64,000 nt of DNA from Pyrenophora tritici-repentis (GCF_003171515.1 NC_089391.1:4092001-4156000), one strand, 5' to 3'; counted from the first letter of the stretch, positions 22,221 through 31,906 are shown. Numbers and translations are program-made. Notes: a model not told the origin generated them from the letters alone.

Positions 22221-22449
22221 TTTTATAAAGTTAAGAACCTTTTTGTTTGGTAAAGTTACTATAAATATACTTAGTAGGCAAAATAAAGCTAATCTAAGGC
22301 AGTAAAAGTAGAGTTCAAAAAGAGCTAGAAGAGAGTTAGGTATAACTTTTTACTGAGCGTATGAAAATTTCTAAAAAAAGTTCCTAAGATATCAGCTTAT
22401 ATAAGCATTACATAAGCAAATCTCTTTCTAAGCTTTCTTATCTAGTTAA

Positions 22450-22868
22450 TGTGAAGGTCGTCCGAAGATGATCTTGGGTTGGTTCTCGGGGATTGAGTGA
22501 TGCGATGGACACGAGGGTGTATAGCACGATTGGTAGATCGATGTAATATACAGGGGGTTTGAGAATCAAGTACTAATCCTTAGATTTCGAAGTTGAACAC
22601 CATGAGCTATAGAAGCTCATTGCCTAATGCTATATACCTATGGTGCTCGCTGTCCTCGCTCAGAGGAGTCCGAGGATTCCTCGGTGGCTGACGCGCGAGG
22701 AGTACTCCTCGGTGGCGTATGTACGAGGAGTGTGCCAAGACCTTTCCTCGTGCATGCCAAGCCGAGGAGGTCACGTGATTAAGTTCCCGTGTCACATATG
22801 GAGGGGTCAGCTATCCCGCCGACGCTCCTTAACTTAACCGCCGTGCCCCTTCCCACAGGTTCGTAACA
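22450..22868 (-). repeat. 3' LTR of element 2
   Basis: 419 bp, apparently identical to 28744-29162. Minus-strand ends are TGTTACG...CTTCACA. It also lies just upstream of the plus-strand accessory ORF and could supply its promoter. Confidence 0.92.
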
Positions 22869-22925
22869 CCATCCCCTTCCTTCCTAAGCTTGTCCTCAAG
22901 CTTGTCCGTGTGCTTGTGTCTGACG

Positions 22926-23384
22926 ATGTCCGTCCCCAGGTCTAAAGAACATCTTCGTCTTGCCCTTGAGATTCGTCGAAACGGCCTCCTTGCGCCCGTA
23001 TCCTGCGATTACTGTTTTGCGAATAACCGTCAGTGCGTCGCGATGCCCGAAGTCGATGGCAAGCGTTTGAAGTGTTCGGAGTGTACTCGTCTAGGGCATC
23101 CATGTGTAAACATGTCGTGGGTGTCCCTAGATAAGACTCGTGAAGAGTATAAAAAGAAGGTGGAGGAGGATGAGCAGTTGTTGGCTCAGGTGATTTCGCG
23201 CTTGATGCGAAATAAGAAGATCCTGAAGCAGGCCGAAGAGCGCGCTGCTAAGAAGGCGATATGTTTGGCGAATACCTTGCGCGATGGTGGTGATGACGTG
23301 GATGCGCAAGAGTCGATGAATTGCCCCGCGGCGGATGCCTTGGTGGGGTTTTCGCCGATGATGTGGGAAACCCTTGTTCCCTAG
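22926..23384 (+). CDS. Accessory Zn2Cys6 coiled-coil protein, antisense in element 2
   Basis: 152 residues from the ATG at 22926; the open frame reaches back to a TTG at 22890. It has six cysteines in C-X2-C-X6-C-X12-C-X2-C-X6-C (CDYCFANNRQC then CSECTRLGHPC), exactly the spacing of fungal Gal4-type binuclear zinc clusters. A heptad-like charged helix follows (about residues 75-120), resembling the dimerisation coil of such factors. It lies 57 nt inside the element's 3' LTR and runs opposite to gag-pol. Its stop TAG (23382-23384) overlaps by 2 nt the antisense TAG that ends the pol frame (23381-23383). A DNA-binding regulator of the element or host is inferred; function is unknown. The frame is intact although pol is broken. 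Confidence 0.7.
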   Translation: MSVPRSKEHLRLALEIRRNGLLAPVSCDYCFANNRQCVAMPEVDGKRLKCSECTRLGHPCVNMSWVSLDKTREEYKKKVEEDEQLLAQVISRLMRNKKILKQAEERAAKKAICLANTLRDGGDDVDAQESMNCPAADALVGFSPMMWETLVP

Positions 23385-26300
23385 ATGCGCTCGCGTCGCC
23401 CGCGAATCCTGGCGATGCTCCCGTTTTTTCCTCTAGCTGAGGTTGCCTGGTATGTCTTTTTCTTATATTCTTGAAGTAGTTGTCGGCAGTTCGTAAGGTT
23501 GGTGTCTGGTTCCCATGTGTTTTCGCTGTCTGGGTATCCTAACATTTGACTAGATATTCGGTGCCGTTGTCCACGACTCTGTGTGTGACAATTTTCTCGA
23601 CTTCAAATTCGTTTTCTTCTTCTGTTTCGTAGTGGAAGGTTTTCTGTAATGGCGTGTCTGGGTGTGCTGGTTCCAAAAGGCTTACGTGGAATCTGGGATG
23701 TATTCTAGCGTCTGGTGGAAGGTCGAGTGTGTACGTAACTGGTCCTTTCCGATTGAGAATCAAAAATGGTCCGACTTTGACGTTGTCGAGTCCTTTGCTT
23801 GGTCGCTTCGTGCGAAGATTCTTCGTGCGTAGATAAACTTTATCCCCCTCTCTAGCTGAGGTGCCATTTTTCGTTTCTTGTTGACATATGAAATGCTTTG
23901 ACGTTGTGCTGTCTCGAGTTTGCTCTGTAGCAACTCATGTACTGCCTTCAGCTCCTCGGCTGTGGCGATAGCTGCTTCCGTTTTCTGGCTCGGAAGTGTG
24001 CGTGTAAAGAGATTTGGGTGTCTCCCGTGGTTTGCATAGAACGGAGTCTGTCCTGTAGACTCTGAAAGCTTGTTATTGTATGCCATTTGTGCCATAGGCA
24101 GAAGCGAAACCCAGTTGGTTTGCTGATGATTGACGTATATCCTGAGATATGCTTTCATGGTTCTGTTCGTTCTTTCTGTCTGTCCGTCTGTCTGCGGGTG
24201 AAACGCTGTCGATAGCTTGCGTTTTGTACCAATCGCGGCCAAAAGTGTTGTCCAAAAGTTTGAAGTGAAGAGCTTGTCTCTGTCGCTTATAATTGACTTT
24301 GGGATGCCGTGATGTCTGATGATTCGATCGTTGATGATGTGAGCCAGGTGTACTGCCGTGAAATCGTTTCTAAACGGGATGTACTCTGCTTGTTTTGTGA
24401 ATCGATCGATTACAACGAGTATTGCGTTGTATCCTATGTTTGTCGCTGGGTCTCTTGAGACTGGTAAACCTGTGACAAAGTCCATAGAGATGTCTGCCCA
24501 AGGTTCTGTGGGTAGCTCTAATGCTTGCATCTCGCCGTAAGGTGCGTGCGTGTCGTGTTTGTTCTTCTGACAGTCTGCACATTTTGCGATAAATAAGGTA
24601 ACCTTTTCCTTCATTCCTGGGAACTCGTAGTTGCGTCTGATGAGTTCCATTGTTCTGGTAATGCCCGGGTGACCGTGTACAGGGTCGTCGTGGTGTTGCT
24701 GAATAATTGCTTCCTGCAATTCTTCCGGTACATTGTTTCCGATGTGGAGGATGGCGTTCAGCGTTTTTGCTGGTCCTAGCGATCCGTCTTCGTTAACCCT
24801 GAGTATCGCGGTGTCGATGACTTCCTTGGTGCCTGCGATATCTGGTCTACGGCTGAGAGCGTCTGCTCTGCCGTTCTCTTTTCCTGGTGTGTACACAATC
24901 TTGAACTTGTACTGTCCTAGTAGTTCTGACCATCTTACTTGTCTGCGGTTGAGTACTTTGGTAGTCGTAAAGTTCACTAGATTTTTGTGATCTGTGTATA
25001 TCGTAAGTTCCGAGCAGCTTTCTGCGTATACTCTCCAGTGTTGTAAGCATGCGACAATAGCTAGTAGCTCCTTGTCGTGAACGTCGTATCGTTCTTCTGG
25101 TCCTGAGAATTTGCGAGAGTAGTAGGCGATGGGGTGCCATTTGCCTTCGTGCAATTGACTTGCGCATCCGCCTAGCGCGAGATCCGATGCGTCGGTCTCA
25201 AAGCGTAATGGGTGTCCTGCTTGGAATATTCGAAAACATGGTGGTTCTGTGCTTGCTTTCTTAAGCGTTTGGAATGCGTTCTCTGCTTCCTTGCTCCACT
25301 TAAAGAGTACGTCCTTTCTTGTGAGTTTTGTCAAAGGGATGGCGATGTTTGAGAAGTCCTTGATGAACTGTCGGTTGAAGTTCAAGAATCCTAAGAAGGA
25401 CTGTATCTGTACAACTGTTGTCGGTGTTGGCCAATCCTTGATAACCTGAATCTTTTCTTCGCTCATTTGTACTCCGTCCGCTCCTACTACATAGCCTAAG
25501 AAGTTGACCTTAGTCTTGTGAAATTCACACTTCTCTGGTTTGAGTCGGAGGTTGAACTGCTCAAGGGCCCTTAGTACCGTCTTGACATGTTCAACATGGT
25601 CCTCTAAAGTCTCGGAGTAGACGAGAATGTCGTCTAGATAAGCTATGACAAAGATGTCTAGATGTGCTCTTAACACATTGTTGATGAGTTCCTGGAACGT
25701 TGCTGGGGCGTTCGTGAGCCCAAACGGCATAACTGTGTATTCGTAGTGTCCGTATCTTGATCGGAACGCCGTTTTCCACTCTTCACCTTTCGCTATGCGA
25801 ATTAGGTGGTATCCATCTCGAAGATCTAATGCTGTAAAGACCTCTGCGCGAGATAATCGATCCCGTAATTCTGTAATATTCGGTAGGGGGTATCGATTCT
25901 TGATTGTGATGTCGTTGAGCTTGCGATAGTCTACACATAGTCGTAGTTTTCCGTCTTTCTTCGGGACAAACATGATTGGATATCCTGCTGGTGACTTCGA
26001 TGGTCGGATATATTTCTTTGCTAGACTTGTCTTGATGTAGTCGCGTAACGTGCTCAATTCTTTTTCCGATAGTCCGTATATTGGGCCGAAAGTCGGTTTC
26101 TTTCCTTCCTGTAAGACAATCTTGTGGTCCCAGGGTTGGTGCTTTGGCAATGCTTGTTCATCTGCCACTTCCCGGAATAGATGTTCGAATTCTTTGTATT
26201 CTGCGGGGATCTTAGGAGTTGCGCGTTTCTCCAAAACTCTAGTCTGTCGACCCGGTGGCTCCGTTCCGGCGTCTGCTGAGTCGGACCCTTGTTTCTTAAG

Positions 26301-26876
26301 GCCGTCCTTTGTCGAGGCTCGCTTTTTCTTTGCGATGTTATTCAGTTTCCTCTCATCTACCATCGTACTCTGACAATGCGTAGGCTGGCTTGTGGTTGCG
26401 TCCGTTCCACAGCACTCGAATGAGAACGTCTTCGACTTCCAGTCGATCCGTGGGTTGTGTTCTCGTAACCATGGAAGTCCTAATATGATGTCGTGGGTAG
26501 CTAGTCCGAAGACATCTAGGTCTATCTTCTCTTGGTGTCCTTGGATGTTGAGCGTCACTTGTCTGACCTCGTGGGTGATCTCTTGTTCACCTGGCATTGG
26601 CTCTCCGTTGGCCACATGTAGTGGGTAAGCTTCTTGTTTCTGTAACGGCTTCAGTCCGGCTGAAGACGCTGCGTGCGCTGAAACGTAGTTGGCTTGTGAT
26701 CCCGAATCTACTAGTGCCTTCATCCACCTCCCTTCAAGCTTCACCTGAAGCTTGATGAGGTCTAAGGAGTTTACTGAGTTAATCTCCTTGCCGGGCCGCT
26801 CTGGGCCGGGTGCTGGCCTAAAAAAGCCTGATTTCCAAATCCATGGAATCCTTTGGCTATCGCATGAAGGTCGCAT
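23381..26876 (-). pseudogene. pol: Pol polyprotein of element 2, two frameshifts
   Basis: The pol frame overlaps gag and is -1 relative to it. Order: retropepsin (ALVDSGSQ), RT (IAYLDDILVYS), RNase H (ETDASD), integrase (zinc finger ending CADCQKNK, DDE core SMDFV / SDRDKLF / HPQTDGQTERTN) and chromodomain. One slip lies at a C5 run on the plus strand (23844-23848; six would keep frame), after PQLERG. A second lies at about 23543, inside the chromodomain after EYLVK, where one G is missing from a Trp codon. Beyond it the expected chromodomain sequence continues to a TAG at 23381-23383. Both lesions are single-base losses in an element with identical LTRs. Confidence 0.85.
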
Positions 26877-28726
26877 TCTTTGCTAAGGCACGTTTGCCAG
26901 TTGGGTTGTTGGCATTCCCAAGCGTCTCCTTCGTCGTATTCTTTTAGCCATACTGTTTGCATCTGATCAACTTCTTCGGGGTTGTCGTGACCTGGGAAGT
27001 ATGTCTTTTCCCTTTTGTCCCATAAATGTATTGGGCATAGGTCGTTTTTGCAGTCGAAGAATTGCCACTTGCAGCGGTACGATCGTTTGGTTTCTTCTGG
27101 GAACCATCCTGATCCGGACTTATCCGAGTAGTGTACTCTGCAATGGTCGTGAATGCATGTAACCCATGATAACTTCTCATGTTCTGGGTTCCTAGGGTCC
27201 ATCCAGTAGTCGTATTCCTTTGATCTACTGATGTCCTTGGCCTTTCTCTTGTGGCCGTGTTGGAAGGTCTTCCAATCGTTCCTGGTCTGGCAGAGTTCGT
27301 CGTAGATCTCTTGCTTCTCTTCTTCCGAGATTGGCAACGTTGGTTCTTCCCATGATCGGATTGCGTCTTCGATCCAGCTTAGTTCCCATGTTGTTGGTAG
27401 GAACTCCAATATTTCGGTTGAAATGTTTTCCTTATTTTGTTGTACTTCTAGTGACAATCGGTAGAAGTCCTGTCGCATAGCAGCCATAATGTTGGGTTCC
27501 TCACAGGCGTACTCGATATTAGCCTTGTTGAGGTGTCGTAGTAGCTGGTTGATTTGTCCTGCGAGCTTGTAGAACTCTTCTTCCTGTATATAAGGTGTGG
27601 GTGGCCTGTTGATTCCTTCAAACATGGCCATCTTGCCGAATTTGGTCTGGTCGATTTCCGTAGCCTCTAAGTCCTTGGACTCGTCTTCGAGCATGTCGTA
27701 CTCCGAAGAGGGCTGTTCTTCTTCTGAGTCTGATTCCACGAGTGTGAGGTTATCCAATCCCAAAACGCTTTCCTGCGTGTTGATTTCGATAGTTGGTTTG
27801 GATATGACATTCCATGTTTCGTGTCGCTTAGTGGGTACTGCTTTGTGGATAACGTTGAGTTGTCTAACCACTTTATTCTTGCTGTGGCAGTCCCTAGCCA
27901 TGTGACCTTTCTTGTCACAATTATAACAAGTGATCTCTTTCTTGTTATATGGCTTCTTCTTGTCATTCCTTCCGAAACTCTTGCCTTTGTTGATGTTGTC
28001 CATTTGCATTGCATCAGGGTCGTGCCAGTTGTTACCGGCGGAGGGTACAATACCTCCGGGTGTCGTCCGATATCCTGGTTTCTTCTTAAAGAATCGTCCC
28101 TTTATGCGTTGCACTGACTGGTTAGCTCTAACCGGTTGGATTTCCTGCTGCAATTCGTAGAGTGCATTGTCGATACGAATTGATTCTCGGATGAGATCCT
28201 GTAGGTTGTTGATTGCCACGCCGCTTCGCATGAGCTCTTCTTTGACTCTTTCCTTGAGTCCTTGTCGGTACATAACCCTTAATGCCTTGTCGTCCCAGTC
28301 GGTCTTCAGGGCATGCCCCTGGAAGATACTGGCGTAGTCGGCGACTGATTGGGTTTGTTTGAGCTGTTGGATTGCACGATCTGCCTTGGATTCTTCGTTG
28401 ATGACTCCGAATTGCTGTCTAAGCTTGTCTTTGAAGGTTGGATGGTCTTCAAACATTCGTTCAATATCGTCGTCGTCATCGTTGTCGTCCATGTATTTGT
28501 TGAGGTAAGGCTTGATCCAGGTGGCGGCAGTTCCTCGCATGTAACTTGCCATGAGCAGTCCACGATCAGTAGGGTCGACCTTCTCATCTTCAAACCTGAA
28601 GAAGAGATCGAACTGGAGAATCCAGTCTTCGAGCTTGTGTCGATCGCCGTGAAATAGATCGGGTCTGGCCACCTTGGTGCGGCTTGACGAAGTTTCGTTA
28701 GGTGTGTTCATCGGGGTGTCACTCAT
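26771..28726 (-). CDS. gag: Gag protein, element 2
   Basis: About 651 residues. I start at the ATG at 28726 (MSDTPMNTP); the frame extends to a TTG at 28741. The gag core is near residues 20-200 (DLFHGDRHKLEDWILQFDLF), with an acidic Asp run, a basic linker and a canonical CCHC zinc knuckle CYNCDKKGHMARDC (about 277-290). A long C-terminal region with further Cys/His pairs follows. The ATG lies only 18 nt from the LTR, so the leader is very short. Gag ends 106 nt inside the pol frame. Confidence 0.88.
   Translation of the reverse strand: MSDTPMNTPNETSSSRTKVARPDLFHGDRHKLEDWILQFDLFFRFEDEKVDPTDRGLLMASYMRGTAATWIKPYLNKYMDDNDDDDDIERMFEDHPTFKDKLRQQFGVINEESKADRAIQQLKQTQSVADYASIFQGHALKTDWDDKALRVMYRQGLKERVKEELMRSGVAINNLQDLIRESIRIDNALYELQQEIQPVRANQSVQRIKGRFFKKKPGYRTTPGGIVPSAGNNWHDPDAMQMDNINKGKSFGRNDKKKPYNKKEITCYNCDKKGHMARDCHSKNKVVRQLNVIHKAVPTKRHETWNVISKPTIEINTQESVLGLDNLTLVESDSEEEQPSSEYDMLEDESKDLEATEIDQTKFGKMAMFEGINRPPTPYIQEEEFYKLAGQINQLLRHLNKANIEYACEEPNIMAAMRQDFYRLSLEVQQNKENISTEILEFLPTTWELSWIEDAIRSWEEPTLPISEEEKQEIYDELCQTRNDWKTFQHGHKRKAKDISRSKEYDYWMDPRNPEHEKLSWVTCIHDHCRVHYSDKSGSGWFPEETKRSYRCKWQFFDCKNDLCPIHLWDKREKTYFPGHDNPEEVDQMQTVWLKEYDEGDAWECQQPNWQTCLSKECDLHAIAKGFHGFGNQAFLGQHPAQSGPARRLTQ
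26819..26825 (-). promoter_or_regulatory. Slippery heptamer TTTTTTA, element 2 gag-pol overlap
   Basis: On the minus strand the gag codons read GCT TTT TTA GGC, i.e. T TTT TTA in the zero frame. This is the same heptamer used by HIV-1. A -1 slip here leads directly into the pol frame (AGG CCA GCA). The next 30 nt are GC-rich, with CCGGCC able to pair with GGCCCGG as a bulged stem. Confidence 0.7.
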
Positions 28727-28732
28727 CTTGAG

Positions 28733-28741
28733 GGTGTTCAA
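28733..28741 (-). other. Self-complementary primer-binding site, element 2
   Basis: On the minus strand TTGAACACC starts 2 nt after the 5' LTR. It is the exact complement of GGTGTTCAA at 28895-28887 in the LTR. A TATATA box (28930-28925) lies about 35 nt upstream of that 9-mer, placing it at the expected mRNA 5' end. Confidence 0.7.
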
Positions 28742-28743
28742 AG

Positions 28744-29162
28744 TGTGAAGGTCGTCCGAAGATGATCTTGGGTTGGTTCTCGGGGATTGAGTGATGCGAT
28801 GGACACGAGGGTGTATAGCACGATTGGTAGATCGATGTAATATACAGGGGGTTTGAGAATCAAGTACTAATCCTTAGATTTCGAAGTTGAACACCATGAG
28901 CTATAGAAGCTCATTGCCTAATGCTATATACCTATGGTGCTCGCTGTCCTCGCTCAGAGGAGTCCGAGGATTCCTCGGTGGCTGACGCGCGAGGAGTACT
29001 CCTCGGTGGCGTATGTACGAGGAGTGTGCCAAGACCTTTCCTCGTGCATGCCAAGCCGAGGAGGTCACGTGATTAAGTTCCCGTGTCACATATGGAGGGG
29101 TCAGCTATCCCGCCGACGCTCCTTAACTTAACCGCCGTGCCCCTTCCCACAGGTTCGTAACA
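28744..29162 (-). repeat. 5' LTR of element 2
   Basis: 419 bp. U3 is about 265 nt, with TATATA at 28930-28925 on the minus strand. It appears identical to 22450-22868. Confidence 0.92.
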
Positions 29163-29405
29163 GTTAATTTCAAAAACGAAGAATAAAGAAAAGTACGCTA
29201 AAAAATTACGCTAGAATTACGTAATAATCTACTAGTGTTATTCTATATATCTTTCTCTTTCTACTTCCAAATTTTCTTATCTCTATTATCTCTCTATGTC
29301 TCGAGAGCTTTCTAAATTCGAAAAAGAAGTTTATACTCTATCTTTGCAAAAAAATCTACTAGTACTATTAGTACTATACTAGAAAAGCCTAATAAGTCTA
29401 TATAT

Positions 29406-29542
29406 TGTTGAGAAAGAATGACTCTCTCAGTCATGGCATGTAAGTGTGTCAATTGCTAACTATACAAAGCTCGGCTAATATAGAGCGGTGTGGGTCATGT
29501 GACTTAGCGTCCTCGTGACAGGTGACCGGAATATTCTCAACA
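29406..29542 (-). repeat. 3' LTR of the copia-type element
   Basis: 137 bp, with 9-bp inverted ends TGTTGAGAA/TTCTCAACA. It appears identical to 31006-31142. Confidence 0.9.
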
Positions 29543-29750
29543 CTCCCCCATAAGCCGATCAGCTGTACCCACTACTTTGTATAGGTCTTGCAGTCGAAGC
29601 TTCTTCTCCCTTTATATGCTTCCACTGAACGCCTTGCATGCACTTTCCAACACTCCCCCAGAAGTGCCTTGTCAACAAGAATGAAACCTCCCTGTCACCC
29701 TATAGTGGCCGTTACGTTGCGAGTCCCTCAAGTAAAGTGAGGTATCGGCC

Positions 29751-29821
29751 GAGTGAAGAGTTGAGGAAAGAAGGTCGAGAAAGAAGGTCGAGAGAGAAGG
29801 TCGAGAAAGAAGGTCGAGAGA
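29751..29821 (+). repeat. Short tandem repeat, unit about 14 bp
   Basis: Four to five imperfect copies of GAAGGTCGAGAAA / GAAGGTCGAGAGA lie inside the copia-type element. Confidence 0.8.
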
Positions 29822-29898
29822 ATTTTCGCGTTTGAAAATCAAGGTAGAATCGATATCACCAACATACCGACTCTCCCTCGACTCCTACGTGAGAGTCA

Positions 29899-30067
29899 GC
29901 GCTCCCTCAGCTTGGTACTCCCAGTACTCTAGCTGTGTACGCTCTCCTCTGTCCCAGCGCTCCCCCAGCTTGGTACTCCCAGTACTCTAGCTGTGTACGC
30001 TCTCCTCTATCCTAGCGCTCCCCTAGCTTAGTACTCCCAGTACTCTAGCTATGTACGCTCTCCTCTC
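29899..30067 (+). repeat. Tandem repeat, unit about 58-60 bp, three copies
   Basis: The unit starts AGCGCTCCC and contains GGTACTCCCAGTACTCTAGC and TGTACGCTCTCCTCT. The third copy differs mainly by C-to-T changes. Confidence 0.85.
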
Positions 30068-30328
30068 TTGTTGTCCCCGCTCCGTTCCTCCGCTCCTGCC
30101 TCCTTGTCTGTGTCCTATTCAGGGCTCCAGACCCTAACACCCTTATTCTCCCCATCGTTATATAAGCCTTTGCTTCTTTGCGTTTATTTAACGAAATCCT
30201 TTGGAAAGAAGATAAAAATCGATCGAGAAATCGGGTGGGGGTAGGTGGGTAGCGTTCGAGAGAGTAAAAAAACTTCGAGCACCGTCAAACGGTAGGTTTT
30301 CGAGTTTAAGGAATTGAAAGTAGCTGTT

Positions 30329-30519
30329 GTGATGGTTTTGGGCCGTTGCCCCGCACAGGCCACCTGCCAGATGCCTTAGCGTTGTTTTGATGTTCGCGCA
30401 CGAGCCACCTGTTTGGTGGCCCATGCACACCCCCACTTAGATATATTCCGCGCAGAGCTTCTTACAAGCTAAGGCATCTGGCAGGTGGCCTGTGCGGGGC
30501 AACGGCCCAAAACCATCAC
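30329..30519. mobile_element. Foldback/MITE nested in the copia-type element
   Basis: Two 52-nt arms (30329-30380 and 30468-30519) are near-perfect reverse complements, starting GTGATGGTTTTGGGCCGTTG. They flank an 87-nt centre. AGCTGT occurs on both sides (30322-30327 and 30520-30525) as a possible target duplication. There is no coding capacity. The superfamily is undetermined. Confidence 0.7.
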
Positions 30520-30776
30520 AGCTGTCGAACTGTAGCTACTAGTTTAAAAAGAAGGTCTCGAAAGGTTACTATCGATAGGCAGGCAATTCGAGTTGTTTTC
30601 GGAAGAATCGATGGTTACCGTCGGTAGGTAGGTATTCGAATCGTTGTCAAAAGGTTGGTTGAAAAGGGATAGAGCAACCATTGCTCTCTTCGACTCGCGC
30701 GTCGGAATTGGGTATAACTCGCCCAAGGTATCTTCGAGACGCTCCCAGCTTCTCCGGACGATAGTCCATTTTTCTT

Positions 30777-30871
30777 CGGACTTAATACCCTTCGCGGTAG
30801 CCAGGGCGACGGCCCAGTGTCTTCAGGACTTAATACCCTTCGCGGCAGCCAGGGCGACGACCCAGTGTCTT
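30777..30871 (+). repeat. Two-copy tandem repeat, unit about 48 bp
   Basis: GGACTTAATACCCTTCGCGG begins both copies, inside the copia-type element. The second copy has a few substitutions. Confidence 0.8.
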
Positions 30872-30990
30872 AGAATATAGAAGGCGACGACCTCCTGGGT
30901 TGTTCTGGCGTAGACACGCATATACCAGCTTGCTGCCCATATCGAAGAAACGACACTCCGGACACTCACAATGCACACGCAAGCGCGTAA

Positions 30991-31005
30991 GCCGGGCTCA
31001 TAACC
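30991..31005 (-). other. Half-tRNA initiator-Met primer-binding site
   Basis: On the minus strand GGTTATGAGCCCGGC directly abuts the 5' LTR. It is complementary to the initiator tRNA-Met anticodon stem-loop GGGCTCATAACC, the known primer type of Ty5 and Drosophila copia. Confidence 0.7.
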
Positions 31006-31142
31006 TGTTGAGAAAGAATGACTCTCTCAGTCATGGCATGTAAGTGTGTCAATTGCTAACTATACAAAGCTCGGCTAATATAGAGCGGTGTGGGTCATGT
31101 GACTTAGCGTCCTCGTGACAGGTGACCGGAATATTCTCAACA
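31006..31142 (-). repeat. 5' LTR of the copia-type element
   Basis: 137 bp, apparently identical to 29406-29542. Confidence 0.9.
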
Positions 31143-31435
31143 TATATAATACTTTACAACGTATTAAGAAGAAGAAAAGTCCTATTCTACCGCTTTCTAC
31201 GCCTAAACTAGGCCGCCCTACTAAGGTCTCTAAACGAACTACTCGAGTAGTTAATAGAGACCTAGAAAGAAGTCCTAAGAAGACAAATAGGCGTATTCTA
31301 GTAGAGAATAATCTAGATTTCTCTACTAGAAGCCTACAACGCTTATTGAAAGCAGAGAAATACTCAAAATCTCTAGCTAGAAAGAAGCAGCTTTTAAACG
31401 CAGAAAAAGCTACTAACCGCAGAAATTACGCTAAG

Positions 31436-31602
31436 TGTTACGGATCCATAGACTCGCTCGGCCCATGGCCCCCATATCGATAAGATCCTTATCTTATCGG
31501 ACTAGCGCCTTGGCGCCCACAGCATAAGTTCGGGCTCACAACGTAGATAGCTCGATAGCTTGTATCTTGTCAAATCCAATCTTTCTTGATCGATCCCTCA
31601 CA
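31436..31602 (+). repeat. 5' LTR of element 3
   Basis: 167 bp. It contains AGCTTGTAT at 31557-31565, the 9-mer complementary to the primer site. Confidence 0.95.
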
Positions 31603-31604
31603 TT

Positions 31605-31613
31605 ATACAAGCT
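31605..31613 (+). other. Self-complementary primer-binding site, element 3
   Basis: ATACAAGCT starts after a 2-nt spacer from the LTR. It is the exact reverse complement of AGCTTGTAT at 31557-31565, the same spacing and length as in elements 1 and 2. Confidence 0.65.
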
Positions 31614-31731
31614 CCCTTTCAAGACGGGCCCTGGAAGCTCGTTCGCGAATTGTATTTTCTTGTCGCTGCGAGCGACACGCCAACGACAGAAACACTTACG
31701 CGACGAGGATCGCATTGACTATACGTACCGC

Positions 31732-31889
31732 CGCAGAAGAGCCGCCGTAGTAAAGACACCTGATTGCCCAGCTGCATAGCTGTACCCACCTGCCAGAAAA
31801 GACCCGCCGCCGCAGAGTGCCGCCGCGGAAGACACTGGATTGCCCAGCTGCATAGCTGTACCCACCTGCCAGAAAAGATCCGCCGCCGC
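31732..31889 (+). repeat. 76-bp tandem duplication in the gag leader, element 3
   Basis: The segment beginning ATTGCCCAGCTGCATAGCTG occurs at 31763-31813 and 31839-31889 with one or two changes. A more diverged upstream part of the unit is also repeated. It ends 17 bp before the gag ATG and may act in RNA packaging or translation. Confidence 0.8.
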
Positions 31890-31906
31890 TTCTAGCGCTG
31901 CCGCCG

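Larger units (their letters stand above)
22450..29162 (-). mobile_element. Ty3/gypsy retrotransposon, element 2, with antisense accessory ORF
   Basis: A 6,713-bp element reading on the minus strand, inserted in the Tc1/mariner element with the target duplication GTTAA (22445-22449 and 29163-29167). The two 419-bp LTRs appear identical, so insertion is recent. Order on the minus strand: LTR, primer site, gag, slippery site, protease-RT-RNase H-integrase-chromodomain, then a tail-to-tail accessory ORF on the opposite strand, a polypurine tract (about 22869-22886) and the LTR. Pol carries two apparent single-base deletions. It differs from elements 1, 3 and 4 in LTR length, gag and frameshift signal, so it is a different lineage. 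Confidence 0.93.
29406..31142 (-). mobile_element. Non-autonomous copia-type LTR element (LARD/TRIM-like)
   Basis: A 1,737-bp element with two apparently identical 137-bp LTRs (TGTTGAGAA...TTCTCAACA) and target duplication TATAT (29401-29405 and 31143-31147). It has no gag or pol. On the minus strand the right-hand LTR is followed directly by GGTTATGAGCCCGGC, complementary to the anticodon arm of initiator tRNA-Met (the half-tRNA primer of Ty5 and copia). The left-hand LTR is preceded by the purine tract GGGGGAG. It must be mobilised by an autonomous relative. The interior holds several tandem repeats and a foldback element. Confidence 0.82.

Noticed and set aside
22607..22837. Short open frames within the 419-bp LTR, repeated at 28901-29131
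   Set aside because: They are duplicated only because the LTR is; no domain is recognisable.
29751..30067. CRISPR-like array
   Set aside because: Repeats are directly adjacent with no unique spacers, and the genome is fungal; these are ordinary tandem repeats.
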